Source of the DNA: Owenia fusiformis | Taxonomy: Eukaryota > Annelida > Polychaeta > Sabellida > Oweniidae | Assembly: GCA_903813345.2 (NCBI GenBank) | Contig: CAIIXF020000002.1 | Location: 33,190,109-33,250,108, forward strand | Direction: 5' to 3' | DNA: 60,000 bases | Shown here: in pieces, positions 58,301 to 60,000 of the stretch | Numbering within the stretch: position 1 is the first letter of the stretch | Layout: every line of letters begins with the position of its first letter | Translations under genes and position numbers: made by a program | The notes under the pieces: model-generated | What the model saw: only the letters and a program-made list of their open reading frames with translations | The model's database searches: none | What the model was told of the DNA's origin: nothing

Positions 58301-60000
58301 ATGCGGAATGATAGTTGATGTGTGTCTAAATAATGATAGTGATATCAAAACAGAGTTCCCTGGTATTATAGAGCCACTCCTTTGTAAGCCTGAAGCATTG
58401 CAGGGCTTGGAGGTATCACCAACCTTTGTTTATTCATTCCAAGAGTTGGGAGTTGAAATTTGGAATCCCCTTGCAGTACCAGTTCCACTTATGGCTGGGA
58501 CACATGTGGGAATGTTTAGTATTGTGAATCCCGATGTGCATGTTGTGAATGCTGCTCCGGGAGCACAGGTTAACATCATGCAAGATGAAACAGTCTCTTC
58601 GTCTGAGAAGAGCCTTGGGTTAGAGAACATAACCCTTGATCATGAAATACCCTCACACTTGAAAGAGTTGTTTGCTCAAAGCTCTCTTGGCCTAGATAAT
58701 GAGCAAAAGTTAAGATTCTTGAAACTCTTATTAGGGAATCAGGATGTGTTTTCTTCTAGTGATAGTGACTTAGGGTGCACCGATATAGTGTTACATAGTA
58801 TAGACACAGGTGGGGCTGAACCAATACGGCAGGTCTATCGTAGAATGCCAAAGGTTAAGCAAGATGAGATTGACCGCCAGGTAGATGATCTCTTGAGCAG
58901 AGGTGTCATAGAGCCCTCTGAGAGCCCCTGGGCTTCTCCAGTTGTACTGGTTAAGAAGAAAAATAATACATGGCGCCTGTGTATAGATTATAGAAAATTA
59001 AATTCAGTCACAAAGAAGGATGCATTTCCTATTCCTCGAATAGATGATACGCTAGAGAGCATGAATGGAGCATCATGGTTCAGTACAATGGACTTAGCCT
59101 CTGGATATTGGCAAGTTGCTCTGGATACAGATGCAAAAGAGAAGTCCGCATTTGTTGTTCGTGGTGGGCTCTACCAATGGGCAAATATGCCTTTCGGTTT
59201 ATGTAACGCCCCCTCGACTTTTGTTCGTCTCATGGAGCAAGTGCTCAAAGGAATGAGCAATTCTCTCGCCTATCTCGACGACGTCATAAGCTTTGCTCCA
59301 GATTTCAATAGTGCAATTGAACGTCTTCAACTTGTGTTTGATCGTATGCGGCTTGCTAATTTGAAACTAAAGCCAAGCAAGTGTGAACTTTTGAGAAGGA
59401 GCGTAAAGTTTCTCGGACATGAAGTGTCAGAGGCTGGTATTGCTCCTGATTCTGAAAAGGTAGAAAAGATTTTAAGCTGGCCAACATTAGGGTCTGTGCA
59501 TGAAACCAGACAGTTCCTTGGTCTTGCCTCTTATTATAGGAGGCATGTGAAAGGATTTGCCGAGGTAGCTGGTCCTTTACACCAGCTTACTCACAAGAAT
59601 AGAACCTCATTTGAATGGTCTGAAAAATGTGAAGAGGCTTTCAAATCTTTAAAGACGTGTGTGGCTAATGCGGCAATTTTGGCTTACCCAAAGCCTAATT
59701 GTGAGTATATACTTGACACTGATGCAAGTGCAACATCTATTGGAGCCGTGCTCTCCCAAATTCAAGGAGGAGAGGAACAGCCATTACACTTTGCCAGTAA
59801 GTGCTTGTCGCAAACTGAGCGTAACTACTGCACCACTAAACGTGAGTTATATGCTGTTGTCAATTATTTGAAACATTTCAGACAGCATCTGTATGGGCAG
59901 CATTTTAAATTGAGAACTGATCACTCCTCTTTACGCTGGCTTACCAACTTTAAAGAGCCTGAGGGCCAGTTGGCCAGATGGTTTGAGGTAATTGCAGAGT
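55305..60000 (+). CDS. Ty3/Gypsy gag-pol polyprotein, single frame, runs off the window
   Basis: One open frame from ATG 55305 to the end of the window (at least 1565 codons). In order: a long N-terminal region with a Met/Ser-rich coiled coil (about residues 120-200); a retrotransposon gag domain (about 440-600); a CCHC zinc knuckle CFNCEKLGHYSNEC (668-681); an aspartic protease with LVDTGA (about 729); a linker of about 350 residues; reverse transcriptase with the YLDD catalytic motif (1323); and RNase H with DTDAS (1471). Integrase should follow beyond the edge. Gag and pol are fused without frameshift or stop, and all landmarks share one frame, so the copy looks young and possibly active. 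The order PR-RT-RH and the RT blocks (LCIDYRKLN, MPFGLCNAPSTF) identify Ty3/Gypsy. The element lies in opposite orientation to the kinesin gene. Confidence 0.93.
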   Translation, partial: MESANDSDNAMDLTQCGESAQLSPENTVFFKGENAMSNPMSLNETVVWSGGNPTRSNNGVGAIPKRTDSNQEMQTKSTGYWSHVSGTDLSFLQGSQQKEGFEHAPRSSTVGPTSETDKISAMSDQISHLWSNIDLIGNTVDVMKSNMGSMKSDMNSMKSEVTQAVSSLVPIMDQMQNRLVSQIDQSLSDHKGKIDQEMSRQKFETQELINENRSPLKELEKVKFRTPHDVSRGDVCFEREAMAPLVDGSQSPPHKKPYALKRQRAIYHSPSDMKGDLPSFPGFVSGLKGEASQIPEMKVPNTFEMTHNVSDIELNKGDINPDRINQVPNKFLPVSREDSNPPSAPQYSGRKRNLYSSSPTRDMTARQSDMSKHISKQDLLYSSPPRENISHSQQTNWSPEHVTGVSPSSHEVDMSPALQVVREVIGSLRNDNRSSNKSLKIKPDKYDGTSPWQDYKRHFEVCARSNNWSINDKNDFLASSLKGQALQVLNELQSGYTYEQLVSVLDKRFGPEGKAKLYEAQFHSRQQRPKEPLQKLGQDIRRLAALAFPELSREAQDRFARTLFQQALLDDQIRDVINIGEPDSLDKAISIALKQESYLESERIRKGQRPKLSQDKITSVDDEYSVKESNERKKSDDILNKLMEKIDALLTEQAKKKSPRKPRAEVTCFNCEKLGHYSNECTLPKTSQSRNRDNKSTAAPISFEDADSPNQVKRIIATARICGYPMDFLVDTGAVRTIIDIADYQQMPRENQPELLKTNRAFRQADGSRLKVFGAIDCSLDLGGTSFKAQIIVAQLGGFNILGCDILSSQGVNINYHKREMSFNPPDGYVSGGICEISTGEPCEASHSVSNLLNRLGKNEDLSSGLKSSSSDLTKVRSEHSSSKLTKHFSFGECHGSEITENVSQQPLVSLSPEHENCRGAEVNQIPPVTSLKDNGIKNRGLHEKMEQLSSSLDKSPQVQLTDSTDNESEQSSFVDSKEEDESPERGCFLCGDVEIPAKCGMIVDVCLNNDSDIKTEFPGIIEPLLCKPEALQGLEVSPTFVYSFQELGVEIWNPLAVPVPLMAGTHVGMFSIVNPDVHVVNAAPGAQVNIMQDETVSSSEKSLGLENITLDHEIPSHLKELFAQSSLGLDNEQKLRFLKLLLGNQDVFSSSDSDLGCTDIVLHSIDTGGAEPIRQVYRRMPKVKQDEIDRQVDDLLSRGVIEPSESPWASPVVLVKKKNNTWRLCIDYRKLNSVTKKDAFPIPRIDDTLESMNGASWFSTMDLASGYWQVALDTDAKEKSAFVVRGGLYQWANMPFGLCNAPSTFVRLMEQVLKGMSNSLAYLDDVISFAPDFNSAIERLQLVFDRMRLANLKLKPSKCELLRRSVKFLGHEVSEAGIAPDSEKVEKILSWPTLGSVHETRQFLGLASYYRRHVKGFAEVAGPLHQLTHKNRTSFEWSEKCEEAFKSLKTCVANAAILAYPKPNCEYILDTDASATSIGAVLSQIQGGEEQPLHFASKCLSQTERNYCTTKRELYAVVNYLKHFRQHLYGQHFKLRTDHSSLRWLTNFKEPEGQLARWFEVIAE

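Noticed and set aside
55311-58630. Several minus-strand frames of 65-91 codons
   Set aside because: Antisense shadows of the gag-pol frame, which carries zinc knuckle, protease, RT and RNase H motifs in one phase.

Overview
This is a 60 kb piece of an AT-rich animal nuclear genome. The genes are intron-rich with GT–AG introns. No tRNA, rRNA, CRISPR array or bacterial-type operon was seen. The abundant short palindromic transposons, and a pearl-like Helitron relative (about 146 bp core repeats plus a GGAC microsatellite) of the kind described in oysters, suggest a marine invertebrate, plausibly a mollusc. The species cannot be named from the sequence.

Layout. 0.7-1.6 kb (+): a small two-exon gene for an unrecognised secreted helical protein. 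2.4-12 kb (+): two tandem chymotrypsin-fold genes. The first keeps the full His/Asp/Ser triad. The second has lost both His57 and Ser195 and is a serine-protease homologue. 12.3-12.7 kb (-): the terminal exon of an exostosin-like (GT47) glycosyltransferase. 12.7-20.4 kb: a gene-free transposon and repeat region. 20.5-22.5 kb (-): complete NUDCD2 in four exons. 24.6-41.6 kb (+): complete cytosolic leucyl-tRNA synthetase (LARS1) in 26 exons, 1169 aa. 42.1-44.3 kb: a 5'-truncated, broken LINE with target-site duplication. 46.3-51.9 kb (-): the 3' eleven exons of a kinesin (end of the motor plus coiled-coil tail). 52.06 kb to the window edge (+): a Ty3/Gypsy LTR retrotransposon with a 2.1 kb LTR, structured leader and an open gag-pol frame running off the window. 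It lies in, or just beyond, the kinesin gene in opposite orientation.

NUDCD2 and LARS1 are head-to-head about 2.1 kb apart. LARS1 and the kinesin gene are convergent. NUDCD2, LARS1 and the kinesin look like housekeeping genes; nothing ties them into one pathway.

The most unusual structure is in LARS1. Three separate tandem arrays each straddle an exon/intron junction and multiply it: nine acceptors at 101 bp spacing for exon 8, six donors at 115 bp spacing for exon 10, and three donor regions at about 60 bp spacing for exon 13. Other strong observations are a four-copy covarying RNA stem in the Gypsy element, insertions with empty-site copies in the same window, several MITE families with clean 9 bp duplications, and a protease gene that has lost its catalytic residues together with the cysteines of one disulfide. 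All calls come from reading the sequence; no database search was run.
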